DNA of 64,000 bases from Eubacterium sp. (GCA_017463985.1 JAFUEH010000009.1:98003-162002); one strand, 5' to 3'. Shown: positions 41,824-51,519, counted from the first letter of the stretch. The notes: generated by a model from the sequence alone, not told the origin. Translations and numbers: made by a program.

Positions 41824-43722
41824 ATGAATTGTAACCATTGTGGATACCCCTTGATGGGTGGAGAGGAATATTGCCCGTTTTGCAACAGCCCGGTCGCGGT
41901 GAACACACCGGAACAGGAGCCGGAAACAGAACCGGCAGCGGACACAGCGCCTGCCACCGACGACAACGGCAGTACTGACAGAAATAACGACTCGTACGCT
42001 GCACCGCAGCCGGTGAACGGCAGCGGAGATGCCCCTGACCCGACCGCCAGTACACCGGCAGAACCGCCGGTCGACAATAGCCAGACGGGCTACGGCAACG
42101 CCAACGGCTATGAAGCGCCGCCGCAGGCTAACCAAGACTATGCGCAGCCTGCCGCCAACCAAGGCTACGGTCCGCAGGCAGGTCAGGGCTACGGCCAGCC
42201 GATCAAGCGAGAATACGCCCAGCAGCCCGCCCAAGGCTATGCGCCGCAGCCTAACCAGGGTTATGCCCAGCCGGGTGCTCAGGGCTACGGTCCGCAGATC
42301 AACCAAGGCTATGTCCAACAGGGCTACGGTCCGCAGGTCGGACAAGGAGCCGTACCGCCGGGGAAACCGGGTAAGCCCGTGCAGCCAAAGCAAAAAAATA
42401 AAAAGAAAACCGTGACCGTGCTGGTGCTGGTCGGTGTGGCGATCGTGCTGATCGTGGCAGCCGTGCTGGCGTTTGTCATCGCGTCTAAGGCACAGCTGCG
42501 CAAGCCGATCGAGGTCAATCTGAACGATTACATCAGCAGCGAATACTATAACGACGCCAAGCTCACCGACTATTACGGCTATGCGATCGACGGCGTAGTA
42601 GACGAAACGGACTATTACGAGGACGGCACCGACGGCACTTATGTGAACTACCCCTACGGCGCCGGGCTGGTCGTCAAGGGCTATAACGGCTATGGCAATG
42701 TTTATGAGAGCACACTGTACAATGTAATTGACTGGAAACGGCTGGAGAACGACGTCAACACCGCACTCGACAAGAAAAACGGTTATGGGCATCTGTCATT
42801 TTTCGACTTCTATGATGTCGATGACTTTACGTTCACTGCCAGCAAGACAGAGGGTGTCGCTAACGGCGACAGCATTACCGTTACTGTAACGCCCGAGCGT
42901 TATTCTGCGTCGAAAAGAGAGGTCACGATTGAGCTGACGGCGGCAGCGGAGAAGGTTTATACCGTGGACGGTATGGAGACGGTTCAGGTAATAGATCCGT
43001 TCGAGTATGTTGACCTGGTGGCGTATGGCGCTAACGGCGGCGCAACGCTGGAGCCGGTTGTTTCAGAGGAGCTCAACACCACGATCGAGGGACTGGACGG
43101 CTTCAGCGTTGAATACAATGAAACGAATACCGCTGCAATCCTGAAGGACGGCTTCATCGTTGCCTATCTTTACTATGATCTGGACTATGAGGACGACCAT
43201 TACGAACACAAAAACGGCGAAACCGTTACACTCTACTGCTACTGCGGCGAGCAGGAAACGCTCATCAGCCAGTATAAAATCTACATTGCATCTAACCAAA
43301 AGATGTATAAGGTAGACGGTCTTGGAGAATACATCGACAGCAACTATACTCTCAGCAGTGACGATCTGGAGCGGTTCAAGACACACGCCGCGAATCTTTT
43401 GAAGAACGATGTACTGAGTAGCGACTACTATTCCAACATCCAGTTCGCAGAGGCATATCTTGTATTTGACAAGGACAAGACAACGGACTACTCCAGTATT
43501 TACAGCGCGCTGGTGCTGGTATATTCCTACGACGAAGCCTTCTGGACCGACACGGAGCATTATTACGCCGCTGTTACTTACCTGGATCTGATCGCCGCAG
43601 ACGGCGCCATCAGCTATTCGCCGGACTATTATTACGACGATTACTCGACCTACAACGACACCGTTGAGGAGGCCCGCACGGACTACTATAACGATACAAA
43701 TTACGTTTTCATAAAACAATAA
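41824..43722 (+). CDS. Zinc-ribbon membrane protein with QGY-repeat cytoplasmic linker
   Basis: A 632-residue protein. A zinc ribbon (CNHCGYPLMGGEEYCPFC) is at the N-terminus. An acidic Pro/Thr segment is followed by 8-10 degenerate repeats of NQGYGPQ/GQGYGQP (about residues 95-180), a prion-like composition. A basic patch (KQKNKKK) and a membrane helix (VTVLVLVGVAIVLIVAAVLAFVI, about 198-220) follow. The outer part (410 residues) is Tyr/Asp-rich, and the segment around DSITVTVTPERYSASKREV resembles a repeat found in Clostridia zinc-ribbon membrane proteins. No enzymatic motif is seen. Confidence 0.8.
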   Translation: MNCNHCGYPLMGGEEYCPFCNSPVAVNTPEQEPETEPAADTAPATDDNGSTDRNNDSYAAPQPVNGSGDAPDPTASTPAEPPVDNSQTGYGNANGYEAPPQANQDYAQPAANQGYGPQAGQGYGQPIKREYAQQPAQGYAPQPNQGYAQPGAQGYGPQINQGYVQQGYGPQVGQGAVPPGKPGKPVQPKQKNKKKTVTVLVLVGVAIVLIVAAVLAFVIASKAQLRKPIEVNLNDYISSEYYNDAKLTDYYGYAIDGVVDETDYYEDGTDGTYVNYPYGAGLVVKGYNGYGNVYESTLYNVIDWKRLENDVNTALDKKNGYGHLSFFDFYDVDDFTFTASKTEGVANGDSITVTVTPERYSASKREVTIELTAAAEKVYTVDGMETVQVIDPFEYVDLVAYGANGGATLEPVVSEELNTTIEGLDGFSVEYNETNTAAILKDGFIVAYLYYDLDYEDDHYEHKNGETVTLYCYCGEQETLISQYKIYIASNQKMYKVDGLGEYIDSNYTLSSDDLERFKTHAANLLKNDVLSSDYYSNIQFAEAYLVFDKDKTTDYSSIYSALVLVYSYDEAFWTDTEHYYAAVTYLDLIAADGAISYSPDYYYDDYSTYNDTVEEARTDYYNDTNYVFIKQ

Positions 43723-43797
43723 GTCAAGCAGCACAAGTGAAATCCGCCCTATTAAACCGTGTTTTGATTTTACTTATCTGCTGAAAGGGAGACGACC

Positions 43798-44982
43798 ATG
43801 AACGAAATTAAATGCCCCAAGTGCGGCGAGGTGTTCCGCGTGGACGCCTCCGGCTATGCGGCCATCGTCAAGCAGGTGCGCGACCGCGAATTCGGCAAGG
43901 AAATCGAAGCCAGAACCGCAGGGCTGGAAAAGGAAAAGGACGCTGCCGTAGCGCTCGCAAAGGCCGAGACAGAAAAGGACCTGCGCGCACAGCTGGCGGA
44001 AAAGGAGCGTGCGCTCGCCGCCCTGCAGGCCAAGCTGGCCGCCGCCGAAGCGGACAAGCAGCTGGCAGTCCTCGCCGCCGGCACGGAAAAGGAGAAAGAG
44101 ATTACGGCGCTGCAATTTCAGCTGGACAGCAAGGAGCAGGAACGCCTGCTGAGCGAAAAAGCGCTGCGCGAGCAATATGAGCAGGAGCTACGGCTCAAGC
44201 AGGAGCAGGTGGAGCTGTACCGCGATTTTAAAACGCGGCAATCCACCAAAATGCTGGGTGAAAGCCTGGAGCAGCACTGTCTCATTGAGTTTAACCGTCT
44301 GCGCGCCACCGGCTTTCAAAACGCCTATTTTGAAAAGGACAACGACGCGCGCACCGGCTCTAAGGGCGACTTCATCTTCCGCGACTATGATGAAAACGGG
44401 CTGGAGTTTATCTCCATCATGTTTGAGATGAAAAATGAAGCGGACGCCACCAAAACGAAGCACAAAAACGAGGATTTCTTCAAAGAGCTGGACAAGGACC
44501 GCCGCGAAAAGGGCTGTGAGTACGCCGTACTGGTAACGCTTTTAGAGGGTGACAGCGAGCTATATAACGCCGGCATTGTTGACGTCTCGTACCGTTATGA
44601 AAAGATGTATGTTATCCGTCCGCAGTTCTTCATTCCACTGATTACCGTGCTGCGTAACGCCGCGCTCCACTCGCTAGCCTATCAGCAGGAGCTGGCCGTG
44701 ATTCGTGAGCAAAACGTAGATATCACGCATTTTGAAGAAAATATTGAGGCCTTTAAAAAGGGCTTCGCGCGGAACTATGAGCTGGCCCGCGGACAGTTTG
44801 CTACCGCCATCGAGGAAATCGACAAATCCATTCTTCACCTGCAGAAGATCAAGGAAAATCTGCAAAAAAGCGAAAACAATCTGCGCCTTGCCAACAACAA
44901 GGCAGAGGACCTGACGATCAAGCGGCTGACCAAAAACAATCCCACCATGGCGGCCAGATTTGAGGCACTGAAAAAGGATTAA
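43798..44982 (+). CDS. DUF2130 family protein
   Basis: A 394-residue cytosolic protein. The N-terminus has a CPKCGEVF half zinc ribbon. Residues 25-145 form a long Lys/Glu/Ala coiled coil. The DUF2130 core follows: KMLGESLEQHCLIEFN, ARTGSKGDFIFRDYDENGLEFISIMFEMKNEAD, KNEDFFKELDKDRREKGCEYAVLVTLLE. That core has the fold of restriction-endonuclease-like proteins (acidic residue before ExK-like FEMKN). A second coiled coil ends the protein. The function is not established; a nucleic-acid role is inferred. Confidence 0.88.
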   Translation: MNEIKCPKCGEVFRVDASGYAAIVKQVRDREFGKEIEARTAGLEKEKDAAVALAKAETEKDLRAQLAEKERALAALQAKLAAAEADKQLAVLAAGTEKEKEITALQFQLDSKEQERLLSEKALREQYEQELRLKQEQVELYRDFKTRQSTKMLGESLEQHCLIEFNRLRATGFQNAYFEKDNDARTGSKGDFIFRDYDENGLEFISIMFEMKNEADATKTKHKNEDFFKELDKDRREKGCEYAVLVTLLEGDSELYNAGIVDVSYRYEKMYVIRPQFFIPLITVLRNAALHSLAYQQELAVIREQNVDITHFEENIEAFKKGFARNYELARGQFATAIEEIDKSILHLQKIKENLQKSENNLRLANNKAEDLTIKRLTKNNPTMAARFEALKKD

Positions 44983-44987
44983 CGAAA

Positions 44988-45028
44988 AAAGACCGTTTCA
45001 CGGACGCCCGTGAAACGGTCTTTCTCTT
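44988..45028. terminator. Bidirectional terminator
   Basis: Perfect 15-bp stem AAAGACCGTTTCACG/CGTGAAACGGTCTTT with a 6-nt loop; between DUF2130 and the convergent symporter gene. Confidence 0.92.
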
Positions 45029-45034
45029 TCAATT

Positions 45035-46549
45035 TTATTCGGCAACCGTGAAGCCCTCGGCCTCGCGCTTGGCAGCCAGCTCCTCTTGTACCTTCTTCTT
45101 GTTTTCGCCCGAAAGCTTATAGAAGAACATCGGAATCGAGCACAGCAGCATACTGATACCGGGAACCAAGGAAACCAGTGAGAACATCGCAAAGTTCTGC
45201 GTTCTTGCCAACTCGGTCGCCGGACGGATCGCCTCGTTGCTGAGCATTTCCTCCGGCTTGAAGCCGATGAACATATACATCACGATAATACCGCAGGTAG
45301 AAAACGCCGAACCGAACTTATTGATCAGGCCCTGGCAGGCAGAGCCCAGCGCGTTGTCGCGGTGGCCGGTTTTCAGCTCCATATAGTCCAAACAGTCATA
45401 GATCATCGCAATGGACAGCGTGTTGATAACGCCGAGCGGAATGCACTGAATCAGAATGAACGGAATACAGGCGTACAGATTATTGGTAAACCAGCCGATC
45501 AGCGTCGTAAAGATACTGGCGACAAAGCCGGCCAGGCAGGTTGTGATGAGCAGCTTTTTATAATCGAATTTCTGCATCAGCTTCGGCATCAGGATCGTCG
45601 CGCCGAACATACCGACGACGGCGCACATCTGGAAAATCGTCTTAACGGTAGAAACCGACTTCGTCACGGCCTCGTTGATCGCCTCCTGTGAGGTAAGCGT
45701 TGAAAGATCCGGTCCAATGTAAAACGCATAACGGGCAACGTGGATCGCCGCAGCCTGTACCATGTACCGGCCGCTGGAAAGGATACCCATGGCAATAATG
45801 AGCATCAGCGGCTTGCAGGTGAACACGCGCTTGAGTGTAGACGGCTCGCCGGGGATCTTTTTCGTCGGCGGCGGCACGGCTCTTTCTTTAATATGGAAAT
45901 AGGAATTCACATACAGCACGGTTCCGATCACGACCACGGTAATCGCCAGTACGCGGTACGTGGTTTTGGTGTATTCCAGACCCTCGTTCGTACCGACAAA
46001 CAGCGGCAGAATAAACGGCAGTACGAAGAAAATAACCTCCGGCAGGGCAGAGCCGACGGAATTCCAAATCTTTGAGAAGGACACTACGTGGCTGCGCTCC
46101 TCGTTATTCGGCGTGATCACGTTCGGGATGCTCCAGAAGGGTACGTCCGCCATCGTATAGATCATACCCCATGCAACATAAACGATTGCGGAATAGATCA
46201 TCAGCTGCTTTTGCTGCAGGCTGGGGCTGATATACATCAATACGGTCAGGATCGCAATAAACGGTGCGGCAAAAAGAATATACGGCTTCAGCTTGCCCCA
46301 CTTCGTTTCGTGACGGTCAACGATTACACCCATGAGCGGGTCATTGATCGCGTCCCAAACACGGGCGAGCAGCATCAACAGCAACACAAACGCAAGCGGC
46401 AGCTGCAGCACGTTAACATAATAGTCGCTGATGTAGCTGGACATCATGGCATAGATCATGCCCTGACCCATGGCGCCGAGGGAAAACATCCACAGCTCCT
46501 TCTTGCCAACATAGGTCTGAGCAGAAAGACCGGTAGCTTTGGTAGACAT
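45035..46549 (-). CDS. GPH-family sugar:cation symporter (MFS)
   Basis: A 504-residue transporter with about 12 helices. Family motifs are SYISDYYVNVLQLP, ARVWDAINDPLMGVIVDRHETKWGKLKPYI (the GPH signature region), DVPFWSIPNVITPNNEER and ALGSACQGLINKFGSA. GPH members import glycosides, pentosides or hexuronides with Na+ or H+. No glycoside hydrolase is adjacent, so the substrate is open. Has its own promoter. Confidence 0.92.
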   Translation of the reverse strand: MSTKATGLSAQTYVGKKELWMFSLGAMGQGMIYAMMSSYISDYYVNVLQLPLAFVLLLMLLARVWDAINDPLMGVIVDRHETKWGKLKPYILFAAPFIAILTVLMYISPSLQQKQLMIYSAIVYVAWGMIYTMADVPFWSIPNVITPNNEERSHVVSFSKIWNSVGSALPEVIFFVLPFILPLFVGTNEGLEYTKTTYRVLAITVVVIGTVLYVNSYFHIKERAVPPPTKKIPGEPSTLKRVFTCKPLMLIIAMGILSSGRYMVQAAAIHVARYAFYIGPDLSTLTSQEAINEAVTKSVSTVKTIFQMCAVVGMFGATILMPKLMQKFDYKKLLITTCLAGFVASIFTTLIGWFTNNLYACIPFILIQCIPLGVINTLSIAMIYDCLDYMELKTGHRDNALGSACQGLINKFGSAFSTCGIIVMYMFIGFKPEEMLSNEAIRPATELARTQNFAMFSLVSLVPGISMLLCSIPMFFYKLSGENKKKVQEELAAKREAEGFTVAE

Positions 46550-46583
46550 AACAATAGCTCCTTTAGATTTTATTTACATTTTT

Positions 46584-46612
46584 ATTATACATAGAACCGC
46601 GCCATTTTTCAA
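46584..46612 (-). promoter_or_regulatory. Promoter of the GPH symporter gene
   Basis: Minus strand: TTGAAA, 17-bp spacer, TATAAT, 34 bp before the start. Confidence 0.78.
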
Positions 46613-46620
46613 CAATTTAT

Positions 46621-47598
46621 TTATACAGTAAAGGTAACGGCCGCGCCGGGGTTGCTGTCGTCGATATATTTTCCTTCCCCGAACACGCGCGCACGCACGG
46701 TGATCCGGTTACCGTGCACGGTCAATACTAAGCCCTGTGCAAAGGCGTCGCAGTCGCCATGGTTGATCACGCCGACCGTCGGCACATTGATCGCATGAAA
46801 CCGCCCGATCTTTTCATAAAGATAACGGCTGGTGCCGTAATGCAGGTGACCGGTAATATACACGGCGTTACCGTACTTCTCCAAAATAACGCGCAGCTTG
46901 TCGGATTCTCTGCCGACGGAGCCGCGCCAGTCGCCGCGGCCAAGAAAGGTTTTCGGCAGGCCGTTGGTGTATTTGAGCGGCTGATGGTTCACCACAAACA
47001 CCGGCTTGTCCGGATCCGCCGCAGCCAGCGCCTCGTCCAGTTTACACAGCTGCGCGTCGCTCAGATAGGAGGCCTCAAAGCTGCTTCTGTCTGCGCCGAG
47101 CAGCACAAAGCGGCAGCCCTTCCTGTCCACGGTACGGAAATAGCCCTCCCCCTTCAGACGAACGGCACCTTGCACGCTGCCTAAAAACCGGTCAAACACA
47201 CGCACCTGATTGCGGTATTTGCGCAGACGGATGTCGTGGTTCCCCGGCACCGCCAGCACGCTGTCAACACGCTGCGCCACGGTTTTCAGCAAATCAGACA
47301 GCAGCTTATATTCACAGACCATGCCGTATTCCGTGAGATCGCCGGCAAGAATCAGGGCGTCGTAACGCCCCTTAGCACGTCGGACGTCCTTACAGGCGCA
47401 TGCCACACGCGCCGCACGCAGCGGCGACAGCGCCGAGATCTGCGGATCGGCCCAAACGAGCAGGTTCAGGTCGGCCGATTCGTCCGGCTGCAGCGGCTCT
47501 GCGGCAGCATACGGCGGCAGCGCATCGCTGCGCAGCACTTTGCCAAGCGCCTTGACCATCTGCTTATAGATTATTTTTGTCAGCTTTTTTCTCATCAT
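46621..47598 (-). CDS. Calcineurin-like metallophosphoesterase
   Basis: A 325-residue metal-dependent phosphoesterase. Motifs in order are WADPQI (motif I; the usual D-x-H has Gln in place of His), LAGDLTE, VPGNHDIR, VNHQPL and ITGHLHYG. There is no signal peptide, but a basic, helical N-terminus may contact membrane or nucleic acid. Two ATGs (47598, 47595) start it 3 nt after the DUF218 gene, so it is co-transcribed with the AAA+ protease locus upstream. Substrate unknown. Confidence 0.88.
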   Translation of the reverse strand: MMRKKLTKIIYKQMVKALGKVLRSDALPPYAAAEPLQPDESADLNLLVWADPQISALSPLRAARVACACKDVRRAKGRYDALILAGDLTEYGMVCEYKLLSDLLKTVAQRVDSVLAVPGNHDIRLRKYRNQVRVFDRFLGSVQGAVRLKGEGYFRTVDRKGCRFVLLGADRSSFEASYLSDAQLCKLDEALAAADPDKPVFVVNHQPLKYTNGLPKTFLGRGDWRGSVGRESDKLRVILEKYGNAVYITGHLHYGTSRYLYEKIGRFHAINVPTVGVINHGDCDAFAQGLVLTVHGNRITVRARVFGEGKYIDDSNPGAAVTFTV

Positions 47599-47601
47599 TT
47601 T

Positions 47602-48063
47602 TCACCAAATTATGCCAAAAAAGGCTAAGGGCCGCAAAAAGCACTCACGAATTCTGAACGAAAGAGAGTGCGCACCGTTCGGCGCTGCCAGCGGCTGATA
47701 ATTGACACCTGCCTTACGGCAGATCCGGCAGCTGCGCCAGATATGAAACCGGTTGGTGACAAAGGTCACCTGTGCGTCCGGCTCTACCAACTGCTTCGTA
47801 TATTCAAAATTCTGCAGCGTGGTCAGCGCCTGCTCCTCCAGGATAATTCTGTCCTCTGCTACGCCGCGCGCCAGCAAGGCCTTTTTCATGATCTGCGCCT
47901 CGCTCAGGCGCTGCGTTTCGCCCTTGATGCCGCCGCTGACAACGGCCTTGGCGGACGGGTGAGCCGCCAAAAACGCTGCGCCCGTCTCTATTCTTTCTGT
48001 TAGCAGCGGACTGGGCAGGTCGCCCTCGATCGGTCCGCCTAAAATCAAAACGTATTCCGCCAT
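47602..48063 (-). CDS. DUF218 / YdcF-like protein
   Basis: A 153-residue protein of the SanA/ElyC/YdcF family: LILGGPIEGDLPSPLLTERIETG, AVVSGGIKGE, SEAQIMKKALLARGV, EEQALTTLQNFEYTK and VTNRFHIWRS. It lacks the N-terminal membrane helix of SanA-type members, so it is probably cytosolic. Related proteins affect envelope integrity; YdcF binds S-adenosylmethionine. It starts 3 nt after the Clp-FtsH gene and is tightly linked to it. Confidence 0.88.
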   Translation of the reverse strand: MAEYVLILGGPIEGDLPSPLLTERIETGAAFLAAHPSAKAVVSGGIKGETQRLSEAQIMKKALLARGVAEDRIILEEQALTTLQNFEYTKQLVEPDAQVTFVTNRFHIWRSCRICRKAGVNYQPLAAPNGAHSLSFRIRECFLRPLAFFGIIW

Positions 48064-48066
48064 CGC

Positions 48067-51000
48067 TTACGCATCCTCTTCTTCGGCGGTGAACAGTGCA
48101 TCAATTTCCTCACCGTTCAGGTGCGTTTTTTCCATCAGCACTGCCACAAACCGATCCAACAGCGCTCGGTTTTCCGCGATCAGCTGCTTTGCGTTCTCCA
48201 GCTCTTCCTCCAGCAGTGCATTCACTGCGGACCGGATCTCCGGCACCAGTGAGCCGTCACGGCTGTACGGATTAGTGACTGCCATGCCGAAATCCTTGCT
48301 CATACCGTAGCAACAGAGCATATAGGCCGCGGTGCGTGTAGCGTTCTGCAGGTCACTGCTCGGTCCGGTGGTAACGCCGTCGATATCGCCGTAATACACC
48401 AGCTCCGCCGCCCTGCCGCCGAGCGCAATACGCACCGAATTCAGCAGGTCGGTTTTGGAATAGCTGCCCTTGTTATCCTCCGTATCACGCAGCACATAAC
48501 CGCCGTAATCACCGCGGGACACCACCGTAATATAGGACGGCTTTTCACCGGTTTTCCAGCAGACAAAGGCATGACCGGCCTCATGACGCGCCGTGCGCAG
48601 GAGGCTCTCCTCACTCCAGGTATGCTCCTCGCCGCTCTTAAACTCCTCAAACGCATCCTCAAAGGCCTCGTCGTCCACCGCTTCACGGCGTTGACGCAGG
48701 GCGGCGCGCTTTGCCATTTCGATCACGGACGCCAGCTGCGCCAGGCTCATGCCGACGGAGCGCTGCGCCAGATTTTTATAGAGTGTATCGGAGAGAGAGA
48801 ACAGCTTATCGCGCGTCATCAGGCGCAGGTATTGCTGCCGCTCCTCCTGATCCGGCAGATCAATCTTAATGCGCCTGTCAAAGCGCCGCAAAAAGGCAGG
48901 ATCCAAGCCTCTGCCCTCGCCGGTGCTTTCCGACTCTACGCCAAAATTGGTGGCGGCCAGCACAAAAACAGGGCGCTTTTTATCAACATGGAACCCATCC
49001 ATTTCTGTCAGCAGTGCATTCAGCACCTGCTCCTCCACGTGCGTAAATTCCGAGCCGGTACGCTTCTTCGCGATCGCGTCGATCTCATCGATAAAGATGA
49101 CCGCCGGCGCATACTTGCGCGCCTTGGCAAACAGCCGGTGAACACTGGCCGGACTTTCGCCTACATATTGCTTGAGGAAGCTGCCGCCGTCCGCTGCAAT
49201 AAAGGTTACGCCGGATTCGCCGGCCAACGCCTTGGCAAGCATGGTTTTGCCGGTTCCCGGAGGGCCGTACAGCAGGATGCCTTTTGGTGCGCTCACGCCG
49301 CTCGACAGGAATTTTTTCGGATTTTTCAAAAAGTCCACAAAATATTGCAGCTCGTCCTTCGCGTCCTTGGCGCCGATCACATCATCAAAGCGCACATTCG
49401 GCTTGGAGGTATCGCTCAGAATATCTGCCGCGTCCTCCGAATCTACCGCTGTTTCCAGCTTAAAATCGAACAGCTCAACAACAGCAGCACCGTCGGCAGC
49501 GTAATATTGACCCGTTTCGTAGGTGACTAGCTTACCGGCGCGCGCCAGCTCGTTCATGCTCTCCTGCCAGTGTGCATTTTCGCTGATCGTCTTCATCGCA
49601 GCGTCAAACGCCATGCTTTCCGTTGACAGCGGCACGATGTCGCGAATGCCGCGTCGGAAGAGCGAAATCCGCTCCTCTGTATCATAGAACTCCTCGTCTG
49701 TCTGCAAAAAGTATACCGGAACCTCCGGGAACTTTTCCTTGATAGCAAGGAAGAAATCCCTGCCGACAGAGATCGTGTCCTCGTCGTTCATATATTTTGT
49801 ATCCGTCTGTGCGCCGTATCCAAAATCGATCAGCGCCAGCTTATAATCATTGGTATACAGGCTTTCCAGCGCGGCATCGATATCCGTATAGCCGTCAAAC
49901 GAAACGTCGAGGCACTGCGCCGTGCAGCGACGGCAGACCTCCTTGGCCGCAAACACCAGCACGCGCGGCACGTCCTCGTTTTTGAACAGCTTGCGAATCG
50001 CGTCATCCTTCTCCGGTACTACGGCATTCACGCGGATACCGGTCGGCGCCGGTGTGCCGTCCGTTCTGCCCAGCAGGCGATACAGCTCATACAGCTCAGT
50101 ATTCACAAAGCTTTCTGCTCTGGCGCGGATCGTGCGCGCGTCTGCACGGCCGCCCTCCGCAAACAGCAGTGCGGTATAAACATTTTCGTCCACATCAATC
50201 GACAGACCCAGCGCCTTGCGCGTATTCTCTGTCTGCTTTTCGATCTCGGTTTTGGCAATGGTGCGCAGGTTATGCGCCTCTATGTAATTGAACATCACCA
50301 CATTGCCTGCATCAAAGCGCGAGCAGATGGCCGGCGGAAAATAGGCTTCGCCGCGCCGGTCGGTATCTGTTCGCAGCGCATTCATAATGACCTTGCGCGA
50401 TACACCGGAAAAGTCTGTCGTGCCGTAATCCTCATACAGATTTCTGCCGGCATTGGTGGTAAAGATCAGGATCGTGTCCTTAAAGGAAACGCCTTTGCTG
50501 CCGCCCAGCCGACCGGCATCCAGTACCTGCAGGAAGGTCTGGATTACCTCCGGATGCGCCTTTTCCAGCTCGTCAAACAGGATTACACTCTGGGGATTGC
50601 GCTCTACATAGCGCTGCAGCGTATCGTCAATGCGCTTGCCGCTGTATTCCGTCATGTCAAAACGGGTATACGGCAGCGCCAGCAGCTTGGCGGCACTTTC
50701 GGCAAGATAGGTTTTACCGACGCCGGAGGGACCGGCAAACAGGAAGGTTGCCTTCGGGCGCACACGCTCGCTGTCGGTCAGCGCTGTGTATTCGCCGCGG
50801 AACAGACCGGTGGTCAGCACGTCGATCGCATGATTTTGGCCAAACACGGTCTGCAACAGGCTGTCACGGATGGCGTTCACCCGTTTCACCAACCGACTGA
50901 TTGGGTCGCCGCCGTCATCGCCGTCAGGCTCCGGCGGCGCGGCAGGCGGTGCAGCCGGTTCGCTCTCCTTGCCGTCGTAGGCCTCCACCTGTGCGCCGAT

Positions 51001-51519
51001 CCAGCTAAAGGGGCTGTCGGTCTCCTTTGGTGCAGCCTCCTTTTTTTCGTCTGTGCCTTCAAAGGCGGACAGCTGTTCAGACAGCCACGAAAGGCCCTTC
51101 TTTTCCTCTTGCTTCGGCGCGGCCTTCTGGGCGTCCAGACAGGATTTAATATTTTCGTTCGGGGCGTTCACGATCATGGACAGCACGGTGTCCAATCGGA
51201 TCTGCGTGCCTTCCTCGGCCTCTCTTCCGGCACGGCGCATAATTTCGTTGATATAGGTCTGCTGCACGGCCTCGTTCGCCTGCGTATCCTTCGTGGCTTG
51301 CTGCAGCTGCGAGCGGGCATCGGCCGCCAACGGAAAATACTGCTTGATCAAACGAGCGGTATTAGACAGCTCGCTGTCACGGCTGCTTTCCTGATTTTCT
51401 GTCACTAATGACAGGGTTGCGATGAGCAGCTTTTCGGCCGTCAGGACGCCCTTTGTACCCAGCTCCAGCTGGCGCGCCTCCATGATGGCGATTTCTAACA
51501 TTTTGCTGGTGTTGATCAT
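48067..51519 (-). CDS. Clp-type AAA+ / receiver-like / FtsH-M41 fusion protease
   Basis: A 1150-residue protein with an architecture I have not seen described. Residues 1-125: ClpN-like helices (ARQLELGTKGVLTAEKLLIA). Residues 215-500: ClpB D2-type AAA_2 with Walker A GPSGVGKT (263-270), Walker B VILFDELEKAHP (312-323) and sensor TTNAG. Residues 517-650: a receiver-like alpha/beta domain (RVLVFAAKEV, LALIDFGYG) lacking the acidic pair. Residues 705-960: an FtsH AAA+ with GPPGTGKT (752-759), pore loop QYVGES, FIDEIDAIAKKR and LRRFDRRI. Residues 965-1150: the M41 peptidase with HEAGH (979-983) and third ligand Asp in TTGPSSDLQNAT (about 1056). No transmembrane helix is present, unlike FtsH. Both ATPase sites and the zinc site look intact. 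Confidence 0.92.
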   Translation of the reverse strand: MINTSKMLEIAIMEARQLELGTKGVLTAEKLLIATLSLVTENQESSRDSELSNTARLIKQYFPLAADARSQLQQATKDTQANEAVQQTYINEIMRRAGREAEEGTQIRLDTVLSMIVNAPNENIKSCLDAQKAAPKQEEKKGLSWLSEQLSAFEGTDEKKEAAPKETDSPFSWIGAQVEAYDGKESEPAAPPAAPPEPDGDDGGDPISRLVKRVNAIRDSLLQTVFGQNHAIDVLTTGLFRGEYTALTDSERVRPKATFLFAGPSGVGKTYLAESAAKLLALPYTRFDMTEYSGKRIDDTLQRYVERNPQSVILFDELEKAHPEVIQTFLQVLDAGRLGGSKGVSFKDTILIFTTNAGRNLYEDYGTTDFSGVSRKVIMNALRTDTDRRGEAYFPPAICSRFDAGNVVMFNYIEAHNLRTIAKTEIEKQTENTRKALGLSIDVDENVYTALLFAEGGRADARTIRARAESFVNTELYELYRLLGRTDGTPAPTGIRVNAVVPEKDDAIRKLFKNEDVPRVLVFAAKEVCRRCTAQCLDVSFDGYTDIDAALESLYTNDYKLALIDFGYGAQTDTKYMNDEDTISVGRDFFLAIKEKFPEVPVYFLQTDEEFYDTEERISLFRRGIRDIVPLSTESMAFDAAMKTISENAHWQESMNELARAGKLVTYETGQYYAADGAAVVELFDFKLETAVDSEDAADILSDTSKPNVRFDDVIGAKDAKDELQYFVDFLKNPKKFLSSGVSAPKGILLYGPPGTGKTMLAKALAGESGVTFIAADGGSFLKQYVGESPASVHRLFAKARKYAPAVIFIDEIDAIAKKRTGSEFTHVEEQVLNALLTEMDGFHVDKKRPVFVLAATNFGVESESTGEGRGLDPAFLRRFDRRIKIDLPDQEERQQYLRLMTRDKLFSLSDTLYKNLAQRSVGMSLAQLASVIEMAKRAALRQRREAVDDEAFEDAFEEFKSGEEHTWSEESLLRTARHEAGHAFVCWKTGEKPSYITVVSRGDYGGYVLRDTEDNKGSYSKTDLLNSVRIALGGRAAELVYYGDIDGVTTGPSSDLQNATRTAAYMLCCYGMSKDFGMAVTNPYSRDGSLVPEIRSAVNALLEEELENAKQLIAENRALLDRFVAVLMEKTHLNGEEIDALFTAEEEDA

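Noticed and set aside
48571-51408. Long plus-strand frames over the AAA+ protease gene
   Set aside because: Antisense shadows; the minus-strand protein has intact Walker, pore-loop and zinc-protease motifs.
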